DNA from: a virus
Reading direction: 5' to 3' (one strand)
IMG/VR virus record: IMGVR_UViG_3300025679_000013
Coordinates: 1 to 39,333 of that record
Length of the DNA: 39,333 nucleotides
Shown: piece by piece, positions 26,700-36,208 of the stretch
Position numbering within the stretch: position 1 is the stretch's first letter
Layout: the number at the start of each line of letters is the position of its first letter
Translations under genes and position numbers: made by a program
The notes under the pieces: model-generated
What the model was told of the DNA's origin: nothing
Database searches by the model: none
Seen by the model: the letters and a program-made list of their open reading frames with translations, nothing else

Positions 26700-27044
26700 C
26701 TACTCCCCCTTGGCATAAATGGTTTCGATATAGACCGCACCGCTCGAAGGCACAGTACTGTAGCGTACGTAGAACTGGACGCCTATCCCAATCAATAGGC
26801 TGTCCAGATTCTTTACAGGAGGCGCATTAGTAGACACGTCGTAGAGCCTAAAGAAGTTAGCAGGAACGAATAGCTGATCGTTAACCCCATCTAGGCTAAA
26901 GAACAGATCTCCGTTAGTGTTGTTTATGATACAGAAGGCGCGCACGGGATGGGTCAGTGTTCCGCCAATCGTGGTATACGTGGACAGAATCACCCCCCCG
27001 GTTCCCGCTTTAGTCCTTATTGTATCGAATAGTGCTTGCGCCAT
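26700..27044 (-). CDS. Virion-associated hypothetical protein, 114 aa
   Basis: The ATG at 27044 has AAGGAGGCACT. The protein is predicted mainly beta (VRAFCIINNTNGDLFFSLDG, IGVQFYVRYST) and lies between appendage genes. It is probably a small tail or fibre-attachment protein. I do not recognise a named family. Confidence 0.6.
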   Translation of the reverse strand: MAQALFDTIRTKAGTGGVILSTYTTIGGTLTHPVRAFCIINNTNGDLFFSLDGVNDQLFVPANFFRLYDVSTNAPPVKNLDSLLIGIGVQFYVRYSTVPSSGAVYIETIYAKGE

Positions 27045-27053
27045 AGTGCCTCC

Positions 27054-27764
27054 TTATTTCATTAATCCGTAGAGTCTTAGGATAGCAATAACGTTCTTAA
27101 GCGCATTAGCTAGCTGGTAGATGTCACCGTGAATAGCAGCAGCATCCGTAGCATAAACCGTTAAGCTTGTGAAGTCAGAGATAGTATTTGCTGTACCACT
27201 AGAGGACACACTATTAACGATTGCCGGCTGAGTTTGTTGAACCACAGCAGTAGCCCCGAATGTTCCGAGAAGGCCAGTCGAACTAAGCAGATTCAGCGTA
27301 TGAGCAGCTGCACCGGTACCGATATTGGATACCCCAGCGCGCGTACCTGTTAATACGTTCAGTGTCTGTGTTCCAGCAGTGCCGTTACCCGAGAGGAGGT
27401 TCACTGTTGAGTTAGCACCGGACAGACCACTGTTTATGTTCGTGACAAGCGCACCTGTATTGGCCGCGTTTGCCAGGTTAACGAGAGTCGCAGTAACCGC
27501 AGTGGCCGAGCTCATGTTTCCTGTAGAGGATAGTGTCGTCGCTGCAACCGAATTAGGTGTGGTATTGCCTAAAGCGGGAGGGGCAGCGAATATGCCAGCA
27601 TCCAGGGAACTCGCAGTTGCCGGGGATACGTAACAGTTATCAAGGACACCAGCAGTTACCTCGGCCGCAGTGGCAGCTCTGACTTCGCTTGGTTGTGTTG
27701 TAGGTGTACCGGTTACTCCAGGGGGATAGCCTGCGTAACCGAGTGGATTTGTGAACATGCCCAT
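27054..27764 (-). CDS. Tail appendage protein, repeat-rich, 236 aa
   Basis: After residues 1-40 (GYAGYPPGVTGTPTTQPSE) the protein consists of A/T/N/S/G/L-rich repeats (NTGALVTNINSGLSGANSTV) typical of fibre shafts, then a C-terminal helix ending LYGLMK. The same LYGL end occurs in two other appendage proteins. The start has AGGAGGTCCT. Confidence 0.65.
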   Translation of the reverse strand: MGMFTNPLGYAGYPPGVTGTPTTQPSEVRAATAAEVTAGVLDNCYVSPATASSLDAGIFAAPPALGNTTPNSVAATTLSSTGNMSSATAVTATLVNLANAANTGALVTNINSGLSGANSTVNLLSGNGTAGTQTLNVLTGTRAGVSNIGTGAAAHTLNLLSSTGLLGTFGATAVVQQTQPAIVNSVSSSGTANTISDFTSLTVYATDAAAIHGDIYQLANALKNVIAILRLYGLMK

Positions 27765-27784
27765 AGGACCTCCTAATTGTTTTG

Positions 27785-29560
27785 TTATTCTTCGCCTTCT
27801 ATTTCAAGGTCGTCCATCATTGCGTCTATAAAGTTGTCTACGCTTCCGAAGTCCTTCCCGACCTGCTTCTCTAGGTTAGCAAAATCTTTCTTCAGCAAGT
27901 TAAATGCGCCTTCCGAAGCGTGTTTTAAGGTTACCTTGTATGCTTCACGCGTCGCTGGCCTGGTTAGCAATGAACCCTGAATACGTTTAGCTACGGGTCT
28001 ACCAAAGCTGAGTGCGGCAGTAGATAGATGATGAGGCATGAATACAGCCCAGCCAAGTTGTCCCCAGGATCGCACGGCATTAGCTATAGTCGGATCGCGC
28101 AGGTCTACGAATTTGGTTATGCGCTCCTGTGCCTGCTGACCGAACTTAGCGATGTCCTCGATCTCTTTAACTGCTGCGTCACCAATATTACGCCGGAGAA
28201 AGTTTCCCTCTTTGGATCGTAGTACCCGGTTAAGTGCTTTAGCATCGTACTTGTCACCTACAAATGCTTTGCCTAGAATGTTTTGGGACTGATCGATAAG
28301 CGCTTTTTGGTGGTAGACTTTATTGGCAAGCTTGAACGAATCGGTTACATCTTTAGCGCCCTGACGTTCCATGGTGTTGATTAGCTGACCCTTTAGGAAC
28401 TCGTATGTCTTGCGGATCTGGTCTTCTTTGCCACTGAATTCGGGTTTCTTATAGATGGACTTCATGTCTGCGTTGTAGTTTTTATGCTGTGCGATTAGCT
28501 GCTCGGGTGTCGGATTGCTGACCTTCATGATGTCTCGCTCTCTCTCTAGTAACTGCATTGCGGATCTCTGTGCGTCTGTAGGAGAAGGGGCAAGATTCTC
28601 TATGCGGCTAATCTCTTTATCGATATTGCTAACCATTTCATTCGTGGCAAGAGGCTTGTTATGTGCCTTAGCCTTTCTCTCTGCTCGGGTGTAGGCTTTC
28701 TCGGCTAATAGGTCTAGATCACCACCTTTATCTTGGTACTTTTTGAACGGAATCTCACCAGTTAAGATCTTATCCATTGCCTTTTCGCTAGACATTTGCA
28801 GGTTGTTTTGTATGTTCTTTTCAGCATTAGCACTGATCTTGCCCTTAAGGAATGGGAGACGCTCTTTAGTCATGTACTGTAGAAAGGGCAATGCATTCTT
28901 ACGCGCTACCTTTTCGTATTCGGCAACCTTCGGGGCTAGCTTTCGGGGAGTCTTCTGTAAAGCGGCAGGGGACAGGCCAGCAACATCACCGGCAAGTTCA
29001 GCTGCACCTTCGGGGACACCAGCATGCTTTAGGGCTTGAGTAGTTCCGGCAGCTAAACCGCCACGAAGTGCTTTCTTCGCTAGTCCGCCAGGAGTAAACA
29101 CGGCTACTTCACTTGCTTGCTTAATCGCTTTGCCTGCTCCCGTTTTAGGTTGTAGCGATAGGCCAGTTAAGTTTTCGAAACCTTTCTCGGCTAGTTCCTG
29201 TGTTGGTACAAATTCGGCAGCCTCAAAAACTTTACGGACATAAGCATCACGATCGAATGGTTTACCTTCACGCTGCGATAACTCCTCTAGCTCATCTAAA
29301 CCGGAAAGACTTTCACCTATCATGCTCAGTTTTAGAACATCAGCTGGCCACGTGAAGTATTTAAGGGCACCGCGTCCTGCTTGAGTGAAGATATCGCCGG
29401 CAGTCTCGAGTAGTCCAGGCTTGTTTTGTTCCTGATTCTGCTGCTGAGTGTAGTCTTGTTCAATGTCCAGGCCCATAGACTCGAATTCGTCGTCTTGTTG
29501 CTTGCTTTCCTCTTCTATATCTAAACCCATGCTATCGAAATCATCCTGAAATCCTACCAT
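27785..29560 (-). CDS. Internal virion (ejection) protein, 591 aa
   Basis: A large, mostly helical protein with alanine/glycine patches (GGLAKKALRGGLAAGTTQAL) and many charged helices, in the place where podoviruses encode ejection proteins that pass into the host with the DNA. The N-terminus carries a tandem motif (DFDSMGLDIEEE, then EFESMGLDIEQD). The ATG at 29560 (AAAGGATGGATCGA) is preferred over 29569. Assigned by size, composition and position. Confidence 0.65.
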   Translation of the reverse strand: MVGFQDDFDSMGLDIEEESKQQDDEFESMGLDIEQDYTQQQNQEQNKPGLLETAGDIFTQAGRGALKYFTWPADVLKLSMIGESLSGLDELEELSQREGKPFDRDAYVRKVFEAAEFVPTQELAEKGFENLTGLSLQPKTGAGKAIKQASEVAVFTPGGLAKKALRGGLAAGTTQALKHAGVPEGAAELAGDVAGLSPAALQKTPRKLAPKVAEYEKVARKNALPFLQYMTKERLPFLKGKISANAEKNIQNNLQMSSEKAMDKILTGEIPFKKYQDKGGDLDLLAEKAYTRAERKAKAHNKPLATNEMVSNIDKEISRIENLAPSPTDAQRSAMQLLERERDIMKVSNPTPEQLIAQHKNYNADMKSIYKKPEFSGKEDQIRKTYEFLKGQLINTMERQGAKDVTDSFKLANKVYHQKALIDQSQNILGKAFVGDKYDAKALNRVLRSKEGNFLRRNIGDAAVKEIEDIAKFGQQAQERITKFVDLRDPTIANAVRSWGQLGWAVFMPHHLSTAALSFGRPVAKRIQGSLLTRPATREAYKVTLKHASEGAFNLLKKDFANLEKQVGKDFGSVDNFIDAMMDDLEIEGEE

Positions 29561-31020
29561 TCGATCCATCCTTTAGCTCTGGCGTTTTTAATTTCACCGG
29601 GTCTGAATGCTTTGAACTTGCCTGTATCTGGATTCTGAAATAGCTTTGTATCTTTGTATTTAGGATTCTTTGCCATTACATCCATATAGTTAGTCGCTTG
29701 ATCTAGGTTATCGATTTTGTTTATGATTGCCTTTTCCTGTAGGATAGTTTTATCGTCTACCACTCTTTGGATATCGGAATAGCTTGCGTTTCTACTGTAA
29801 TGCTTCAACCCATCTTCTAAACCTTTATCATGCACTATCTGAAGCTCTTCCATTAACTTCATCTGCTCAACTATCAAGCGGCGACCATCTTCAGTATTCA
29901 GCAATGTGGGTAGTCTAGATTTAAAGGCCTGCACGTCAAAATTGGTAACACGAGAACCGAAATAGGACTTGGCATCTATAAGGAAGTCGTTCATAGTCTT
30001 AACAAAGTCTTGTGTTTCCTTGTTGACTACTCCCAGTAAAGAAGCGACACCGTACGGCTCACCAGTTTGAGGGTTAAGCACAAGCCTTCCCATGCCTTCG
30101 GGTAGTTTTCCGCTGTTGTTTAGGGCAGTTAACCGACCGTAACGGATTAGGGAATTCGTGTGCGCGACAGTTTTGACCTTTGCTTCCTTGAGCGCTTTGT
30201 TGTTGTCTTTTTGGTTAGAAGCACGCCATTTCTCCTTCTCAGCGGCTGTGGTATTCGGTGGTGGTGGTAAATCTGGCCACAAATCTTTCCCGGGAACCTC
30301 ACGCTCTATTTGCTTCATCTCTTCTTTGTTTTTCTTTTCTGATTCACCTACATTCACGGTACTGGCATCTTTTAGCTCTGGGATAGGTTCAACGGGAACA
30401 TCGGCATTGGCACCTGTATAGAGTCCTTCTGGTCTGTGGTTTGGTTCGATAGGCTGCGCTTGTTCTAGAGAAGCAGCGGGCACCTGTGTTGGTTTTTGAC
30501 GTATACCGCGCGCAAGTTCTTCCTCTACACGCTTAGATATGCCTTGCTTAACTGAATTAGGCACGTACGGATTGGTTAGCGCTTCAGCTTCTTCTTGCTC
30601 GAAACCTTGAGAGATGAAGTTATCTATAGACTTAACTCTGTCCCCTTCTGATTGCTTACCCATTCTGCTAATCGTATTGCTTTCCTTTCCTAGCTCTTCA
30701 TTTATCCGATTACGTTCCTCAGCTATTTTATTCTGTTCTTGGGCTATCTTCTGGGCTTGCGCATTCTTGGCTTGTGCTTCTTCGAATTCGGCTACTCCCA
30801 TAAAGTTCTTTAGTGCCTGCTGTTTCGCTTGAGGTGAGTGTGTCTTCGTATTGGTTAGCGCATCTAGTATCTGCCTGGCTGTTGGTTTGTCGCCTAGTGC
30901 CATGATACTTTTCTGGATAGCTTGTTCGTCTGATCGGTTAGCGTAGCCCTGAACAAGATCGCCACCAAACTTACGCGCCGCATCTGCCCAGGAGTTGTCT
31001 GCTTCTAAGATTTGTACCAT
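29554..31020 (-). CDS. Internal virion (ejection) protein, 488 aa
   Basis: A long hydrophilic, helical protein with a coiled-coil region (residues about 85-115, QKIAQEQNKIAEERNRINEE) and a proline-rich linker (about 180-250). It stands between a glycine-zipper protein and another ejection-type protein, the arrangement of the P22 and T7 ejection protein triplets. The start ATG at 31020 has AGGTAGGTTAACC. No enzymatic motif such as a transglycosylase site is visible. Confidence 0.65.
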   Translation of the reverse strand: MVQILEADNSWADAARKFGGDLVQGYANRSDEQAIQKSIMALGDKPTARQILDALTNTKTHSPQAKQQALKNFMGVAEFEEAQAKNAQAQKIAQEQNKIAEERNRINEELGKESNTISRMGKQSEGDRVKSIDNFISQGFEQEEAEALTNPYVPNSVKQGISKRVEEELARGIRQKPTQVPAASLEQAQPIEPNHRPEGLYTGANADVPVEPIPELKDASTVNVGESEKKNKEEMKQIEREVPGKDLWPDLPPPPNTTAAEKEKWRASNQKDNNKALKEAKVKTVAHTNSLIRYGRLTALNNSGKLPEGMGRLVLNPQTGEPYGVASLLGVVNKETQDFVKTMNDFLIDAKSYFGSRVTNFDVQAFKSRLPTLLNTEDGRRLIVEQMKLMEELQIVHDKGLEDGLKHYSRNASYSDIQRVVDDKTILQEKAIINKIDNLDQATNYMDVMAKNPKYKDTKLFQNPDTGKFKAFRPGEIKNARAKGWIEW

Positions 31021-31022
31021 GG

Positions 31023-31739
31023 TTAACCTACCTGTGTTTGAACTTGCGTTACTGGTTGGCCTGTTGCTGTAGGTGCGGGAGTCTGAGTGTCTTTAGGTTT
31101 GAATAACTGATCGACCGCAGCGGAACCGACCTTTTCACCTATGTTGGATAGTATTCCTTGCCCGGCAGCTGCTAAGGGATTTTGTTCGCCTTTTTGGTAG
31201 ATATTCTCGAAACCTCTTGTGCCTTGAAGCTGATTGATACCGGCGATTTTGTTTTGCTTTTGCTGTTCCTGTGCTTGGTAGAGAAGCTTAGCCAGATCAC
31301 TTTGCAGATCTGTGGCGCCTTTGATCTGACCGCGACGCATACCTGAACCGGCTACCTGATTTCCTGCGATGAACTTTTCTTGGATCTGCGGGAGGATGTT
31401 TTCTTGGAAGTTCTTTAGCGCTGGATCTGACACACCTTTCTTGAACTTTTCCTCGTTGAACTCGCCAAATACGTCAGCTAGCGGTCCGGTACCCTTTGTG
31501 ATGGCCTCGTTTATTAGCTTCATCATGTTTTGCTGCTCTGGAGTCAATGTGGATACCTGTTTTACTTTGTCTTTCTTTTTGCTTCCTCCGCCGAATAGGC
31601 CACTTAACAGACCAACAATACCACCACCGACAGCACCCACAGCAGTTCCTAGTACGGGAACCACACTACCAGCAGCAGCACCAGCAGCAGCACCGCTAAG
31701 AGCTCCTGCACCACCTGCACCCCAATTCGCTTTAGCCAT
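31023..31739 (-). CDS. Glycine-zipper ejection protein, 238 aa
   Basis: Residues 5-52 are a hydrophobic glycine/alanine zipper (GALSGAAAGAAAGSVVPVLG then GGGIVGLLSGLFGGG), likely membrane-inserting, as in the small ejection proteins that form the conduit. The remainder is helical and Q/K-rich, with a proline-rich end. The start has GAGGACTTAAC. The role is inferred from composition and from the two following ejection-type genes. Confidence 0.7.
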   Translation of the reverse strand: MAKANWGAGGAGALSGAAAGAAAGSVVPVLGTAVGAVGGGIVGLLSGLFGGGSKKKDKVKQVSTLTPEQQNMMKLINEAITKGTGPLADVFGEFNEEKFKKGVSDPALKNFQENILPQIQEKFIAGNQVAGSGMRRGQIKGATDLQSDLAKLLYQAQEQQKQNKIAGINQLQGTRGFENIYQKGEQNPLAAAGQGILSNIGEKVGSAAVDQLFKPKDTQTPAPTATGQPVTQVQTQVG

Positions 31740-31740
31740 G

Positions 31741-32214
31741 TTAAGTCCTCACTTTCGTGTAATAAATGGTTACGTTAAATAAGTATCCGGCCCAGTCTGC
31801 GTTGCCAGTGATCAGGTAGATGTTCGCTGTGTCCATGTACAGACCAACACTATTCAACAAAGTATTCGGGTCAATGTACGGTATCGGAGCGGCAAAAGTA
31901 GCCAGGGGCACTTCGCCTTGCATGTTTCCGGTAAGCTGAACCACTATATTGATCCCCGTGATTCCGTGCGCATAAGGTGTAGTGGCTGTGCTAACAACTA
32001 CCCCGGATATCGTCTTCTTCCAGATTGGTTGCCCGTCTATCCACGTAAAACTGGTCATTCGTTCCCGGGAAAAGTAGCTCTCGTCGTCTATGGTGGCGTT
32101 TACTGAATTGGATACTTGGATGTGCTCGGACTGAAGCTGGAATTGGAACTGCTCCTTTTCGTTTTCCTCGGCACCTTCGTACTTCTGCCAGCTAAAGTTA
32201 GGTTGCAGTTTCAT
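31741..32214 (-). CDS. Tail-associated protein, 157 aa
   Basis: The ATG at 32214 has AGAGGAAATCA and lies within the end of the 55-aa gene. The protein is predicted beta-rich (TGINIVVQLTGNMQGEVPLA, YLFNVTIYYTKV). It sits between the tail hub and the ejection proteins. No named family is recognised; a tail or hub accessory role fits. Confidence 0.6.
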   Translation of the reverse strand: MKLQPNFSWQKYEGAEENEKEQFQFQLQSEHIQVSNSVNATIDDESYFSRERMTSFTWIDGQPIWKKTISGVVVSTATTPYAHGITGINIVVQLTGNMQGEVPLATFAAPIPYIDPNTLLNSVGLYMDTANIYLITGNADWAGYLFNVTIYYTKVRT

Positions 32215-32365
32215 TGATTTCCTCTATACCCAGGAGCGCTTCCCCGGTATTGTTGATCAGGTTCATAATGCTTAGGGCTCTCATCCTTGTCGGGAATGCA
32301 TAGATCAGCACCTTGTCGAGTGTGCCATCAGGATCTGGAAAGTATTCGTATAAACCGTACTTCAT
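32198..32365 (-). CDS. Small protein, 55 aa, between tail genes
   Basis: The start ATG at 32365 overlaps the stop of the 770-aa gene (TAATG), with GGGAGGATATT before it; the end overlaps the next gene by 17 bases. The product starts MKYGLYEYFPDPDGTLDKVL. The tight coupling on both sides supports it as real. No family is recognised. Confidence 0.6.
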   Translation of the reverse strand: MKYGLYEYFPDPDGTLDKVLIYAFPTRMRALSIMNLINNTGEALLGIEEINETAT

Positions 32366-34677
32366 TAGTTAAATATCCTCCCTGCTGGTTTCATGTATAG
32401 CACCATAGCATGCACAAAAACTGGCTGGTCTATGCTGGTACCGAAGTCTGCAATGTTCTGATACAGTCGAATGGTGTGCGATTTACCTGTAGCGCCAACA
32501 TAGATCCGTTTCCAGACTTTGGTTTGATTTGCAGAGCTCATGGAATCCGTAGTGGCAAAGTTCAAAATTGTTTCCTGGTAGAATCCGGCTGGGTTTCCTG
32601 AACCATCCACGTAAAGCTCATCGTTAAGGTAGAACTGCACGCGCAAGGTAGTGGAGTTGTAAGCTGAGACGAACAGATCAACATAACCAAAGCGGCACAG
32701 TTCGCCTTCCTCGATAAAGGGGTTGAAGTTCTTCGTGACCACGCTCATTAGGACTGGTGTTACCTCATCGCCTAGCGAATTGCCCGTGTTAAGCTCGTAG
32801 ACCGTATCGAACTGATCGCCGGCTAGATCGACAAGTGCATTGCTCTGCTGTAGGTAGCTGTCCCAGGTCACGTCCATGTCCTGCCAGGTCGTAAAGGTAG
32901 TAGACCAAGTGGGAACGTTTACTATTTTGCCGAAACCGAGACAGCTGAACGGAAACTGATAAACTGCGTAGGTCTGATCTAAATAGTTAAAGGCCAGCAC
33001 ATTATCGGATGCGGTTACCTCGGACTGGTCTTGCGGTGAGCTGTTGTAGCAGAGCCAGCCTTCCTTCTCGTCGTCGAATCTTTCCCCATAACATTGCCCT
33101 ATGCTTGTCTGGCTCATAAACGGTACTGGAGTCTGCTGCGCAAGTCTTGTCGGGTCTGTGAAGTCCGGTATGATCTCATCGACCCTCTTCACATTCACTC
33201 CATCCGAACCAACAATCGCGGGCTTACCTATAGAGCTGAACCAGGAATCGTAGTTGATTGCGCTGTACTGAGTGTCACAGGCCCATATATTGTTTGTGCT
33301 ATCCCATCTGAACGGAGAGAATGCGTCCCCAGTGTACCGGAATACGCGCTCTGAATTGGCAAACCGCACGATCAGGTCAGTATTAATGTAACCGAAAAGC
33401 CTGATCGCTTCGCTTGTAGGCGCGGGAAGATTCTCATCATTGGTAAAGTCAAATGGATCCCCAGCTGTAGACCACCAGACACCGTTAGGCTGCATTAAAC
33501 CTTCCACGATTACGTTCAGCAGCAATAACCTTTCCCGGTAAGTAAAGACATGCAGTGCCCGGGTAATGTCGTAAACAGGCACACCTCCGGATGCAACGGT
33601 TAGCTTGACGGTTAGGTCTGTGTCGAGATAGTGAATAGCTGTTCCGTCGTAGTAGAAGATGGGGTCAACGTTATTAGTGAAAAAGGCACTGTACTGGTAG
33701 TTTGTCAGGCTAAAGAAGTTAGTGAAATCGCCAGTGAAAATGTCCCCGTAGATTGCTCCCTGGAAGTCGTACACGTTTCCGGTTGTCGTATTGCTAAAAG
33801 TCAAAGTGCCTCGGCCACTGAAGTAGTTTATGCTTCCTGCTGTGACATTGGTTCCGGAAAGCTGCCCTTGGCCGTTGTCTGTGATTGTGTGCGGAATTGG
33901 AGGATTAGAATTATCAGTCACTAGTACGCCAGCAGGTGTGTATTCCTTGATGATGATGGTACCTGGAACGAATGGACCTGGAGCGAACGTGCCTGTTATT
34001 GTGGCTGGTCCCCCTGGAGCCGTATAAAATGCTGATCGGTAATAGTCATGAGGCACTTCACTTACAGCTTGTAGGGCGCCTGCCTGTGCTGCGAGTATCC
34101 CGAATATACTAACGATCTTTCCCATGCGCTTTTCATCGAAAACTAAGACTTGCTGCCCACCTGTGTTTTCGTAGTACTGCTTAATGCCCATGATCGCTGT
34201 TAGAACTGAAGGCGTACTGTCCCAGATAAAGAAGATAGTGCTGAACTGGCTAAGTGGTGGTGCAGTGTTAAAGTTAATAACGACTACCCCAGTTGCTATG
34301 TTAACGGTTCCGGTTCCTCCAGCGCTGCCGATTAGATTAATCAAAGTAGAGGAGGCGTCATTTTGATAGCTAAAGGTCTCTGCTGTGCCTGGTGATACAA
34401 TGATAGTTCCATAAGCGAAGAAGTTAGAAGTAACCGGTAAAGAGGATAATGTGATCGTAAAAGTTTTCGTGGTGCCATCCGGAGTGCCTAAAGACTGAAT
34501 GTTTCTATCAGTAAAATGCGCAAACAAACGGTATCCGGCAATCTTTTCAAGCACGCCACGATACAGGTGACAGTTAACCATTTGCTGATAGGAATCGCGA
34601 GGAAGCAGCCACGGTTCTACTGACTCGTTAAATCCGGTGCGAAAATTTTGAATAGGAAACTTTTGATAGTCTACCAT
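32365..34677 (-). CDS. Tail hub/nozzle-type structural protein, 770 aa
   Basis: A large, mainly beta protein beginning with FRTGFNESVEPWLLPRDSYQ, a pattern common to the P22 stabilisation protein and T7-type tail nozzle proteins, which start with a line about the gene products filling the tail after the connector. Repeated beta motifs suggest a propeller-like hub. The length is like the T7 nozzle (about 790). It follows the two connector-type genes, and its start overlaps the upstream stop (TAATG). The role is inferred from size, fold style and position. Confidence 0.65.
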   Translation of the reverse strand: MVDYQKFPIQNFRTGFNESVEPWLLPRDSYQQMVNCHLYRGVLEKIAGYRLFAHFTDRNIQSLGTPDGTTKTFTITLSSLPVTSNFFAYGTIIVSPGTAETFSYQNDASSTLINLIGSAGGTGTVNIATGVVVINFNTAPPLSQFSTIFFIWDSTPSVLTAIMGIKQYYENTGGQQVLVFDEKRMGKIVSIFGILAAQAGALQAVSEVPHDYYRSAFYTAPGGPATITGTFAPGPFVPGTIIIKEYTPAGVLVTDNSNPPIPHTITDNGQGQLSGTNVTAGSINYFSGRGTLTFSNTTTGNVYDFQGAIYGDIFTGDFTNFFSLTNYQYSAFFTNNVDPIFYYDGTAIHYLDTDLTVKLTVASGGVPVYDITRALHVFTYRERLLLLNVIVEGLMQPNGVWWSTAGDPFDFTNDENLPAPTSEAIRLFGYINTDLIVRFANSERVFRYTGDAFSPFRWDSTNNIWACDTQYSAINYDSWFSSIGKPAIVGSDGVNVKRVDEIIPDFTDPTRLAQQTPVPFMSQTSIGQCYGERFDDEKEGWLCYNSSPQDQSEVTASDNVLAFNYLDQTYAVYQFPFSCLGFGKIVNVPTWSTTFTTWQDMDVTWDSYLQQSNALVDLAGDQFDTVYELNTGNSLGDEVTPVLMSVVTKNFNPFIEEGELCRFGYVDLFVSAYNSTTLRVQFYLNDELYVDGSGNPAGFYQETILNFATTDSMSSANQTKVWKRIYVGATGKSHTIRLYQNIADFGTSIDQPVFVHAMVLYMKPAGRIFN

Positions 34678-35243
34678 TATATTGGCCAGTAAATGTATTT
34701 GTATGTTGACGTGTAATTTACTCCATTAGCTCTGTTAACCTGAAGATTTAATGAGTTGTTTATCAAATTAAGTGTAGTAAATCCAGTTATAACAGCAGAT
34801 GAAAGATACGAGATATAAACTACAGAAGCTACAGAGAAAAAAGTAAACACTGTTGCGCTTCCAGTTCCAGGTTGAGAGAATAAAACGTGTCCAAAACAAT
34901 CAGCTGGAATCATAAACACAGTCGTAAACGAGTTTTGTATAAATACGGTTCCAGTGCCGCTAACCCCAGATACAGGACGCTTTGTGCCATTATAAGAGAA
35001 GATATTCCCGCCTATAGAATACATAACCGAAGCTATGCCCGTGCCAAGCGATGAGATATCCGTGGCTTGATTGGGCAGTGAAATCTTCTGGTGTGATCCA
35101 TCCGCCTGGCCTCCGATCTCGTTGCCGTTCCAAGCGTGATCTATCTTCATTGCAGTGTTTATGTACGTGAAGTTATTCAGTATCGGTATTTGAGTGGCTG
35201 CGATCTGTTGGTTGCCTTGTGGCGTATTCGGGGTATATGTCAT
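34677..35243 (-). CDS. Virion structural protein, 188 aa
   Basis: The ATG at 35243 has AGGAGAGCAA, so a 22-codon upstream extension is not used. After a polar N-terminus the protein is beta-rich (GTGTVFIQNSFTTVFMIPAD). It lies between connector and hub genes and is probably a small tail or decoration protein. No family is recognised. Confidence 0.6.
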   Translation of the reverse strand: MTYTPNTPQGNQQIAATQIPILNNFTYINTAMKIDHAWNGNEIGGQADGSHQKISLPNQATDISSLGTGIASVMYSIGGNIFSYNGTKRPVSGVSGTGTVFIQNSFTTVFMIPADCFGHVLFSQPGTGSATVFTFFSVASVVYISYLSSAVITGFTTLNLINNSLNLQVNRANGVNYTSTYKYIYWPI

Positions 35244-35251
35244 TTGCTCTC

Positions 35252-36208
35252 CTAAAACTTTGAAATTGATCGTTCGTATAGCAACTCTTCGTACGTGTCC
35301 TGCATACACACATCCTTGAACCTTAAGTACTCTGGCATAACTTGCTGGTACTGATCGAATTGGTTTAGCCGCTTGAATCTGTGCAGTGCAGCTCCTAAAG
35401 CGATGAGCGGTCCTAAGTCTGGTCGGAACGGTACATCGGACATATTGATAAGCGAAGGCGGAATCTGGATACCTTGCATCTTGATTAGGTAAACTTGGTC
35501 AGGCACAGGGCGCAGAACAAACATATTGGCAGCGTTTAGCGTCGCAACCGTAGAGTCGAACAGCAGCGCTTGCTTGAAGAATAAAATGGCTAGTGGTCTC
35601 TTCGGCTGGTAGTTAATAAAGGTAACCACGATCTTCGTATTCGCTGCTGGAGGCAACACAAACGCTAAGCCAGAGACTACGCCGGTTAGATAATCGATAG
35701 TGCCTGGTACAGAGATAGGGCTAGCAGGAACAATAGGAGAAACTTGGTTAAATCCTCCGGTCCCGTTGTCTTGAACGACTTGTGTGCCATCTGTGACATA
35801 AACGCTCCTTGGTAAGACCGGGTAGCCATATATATTAAAAGGGAAAGCATTCGTGATTCCGTCGCCCGTAGTTATGAGTAGCTTGTGTTCTTTCTGTGGC
35901 CAGTCTTGGTAAAAAGTATCCGGGTCCAGATACCACTCTATTGGGAACCCGTCTGCGTAAGCACTAGGATTGACAGTCTGGAAACCTTGAGGCGCGAGAT
36001 ACTGGTCGATATTAGGCTTGCAAAAAAACTGGTAATTGGTGTAGCCCCAGAAGATTTTAAGCTCCTTGGGCAACACGAATTGATAGTAATAGTTAATGAG
36101 ATCTGTACACTGCTGGTCGGAAAGCATCGTGGTATCGGGAACGCCAGCTATATTGCGGAACTCATCGATTATAGATGCTAGGGTCCAACTTGCGGGTGCG
36201 AATACCAT
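35252..36208 (-). CDS. Head-tail connector/adaptor-type protein, 318 aa
   Basis: The N-terminal helical part (SIIDEFRNIAGVPDTTMLSD, YYYQFVLPKELK) resembles head-to-tail adaptor proteins (P22 gp4 / T7 gp11 type), followed by a beta insertion and a C-terminal helical region (IALGAALHRFKRLNQFDQYQ). Adaptors bind below the portal and receive the hub. The start is coupled to the upstream stop (TAATG). The assignment is by position and pattern. Confidence 0.6.
   Translation of the reverse strand: MVFAPASWTLASIIDEFRNIAGVPDTTMLSDQQCTDLINYYYQFVLPKELKIFWGYTNYQFFCKPNIDQYLAPQGFQTVNPSAYADGFPIEWYLDPDTFYQDWPQKEHKLLITTGDGITNAFPFNIYGYPVLPRSVYVTDGTQVVQDNGTGGFNQVSPIVPASPISVPGTIDYLTGVVSGLAFVLPPAANTKIVVTFINYQPKRPLAILFFKQALLFDSTVATLNAANMFVLRPVPDQVYLIKMQGIQIPPSLINMSDVPFRPDLGPLIALGAALHRFKRLNQFDQYQQVMPEYLRFKDVCMQDTYEELLYERSISKF

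Noticed and set aside
25025-34366. Several plus-strand frames (for example 25025, 27325, 33094, 34184) inside structural genes
   Set aside because: All are antisense to well-supported structural genes and lack ribosome sites; they reflect base composition.
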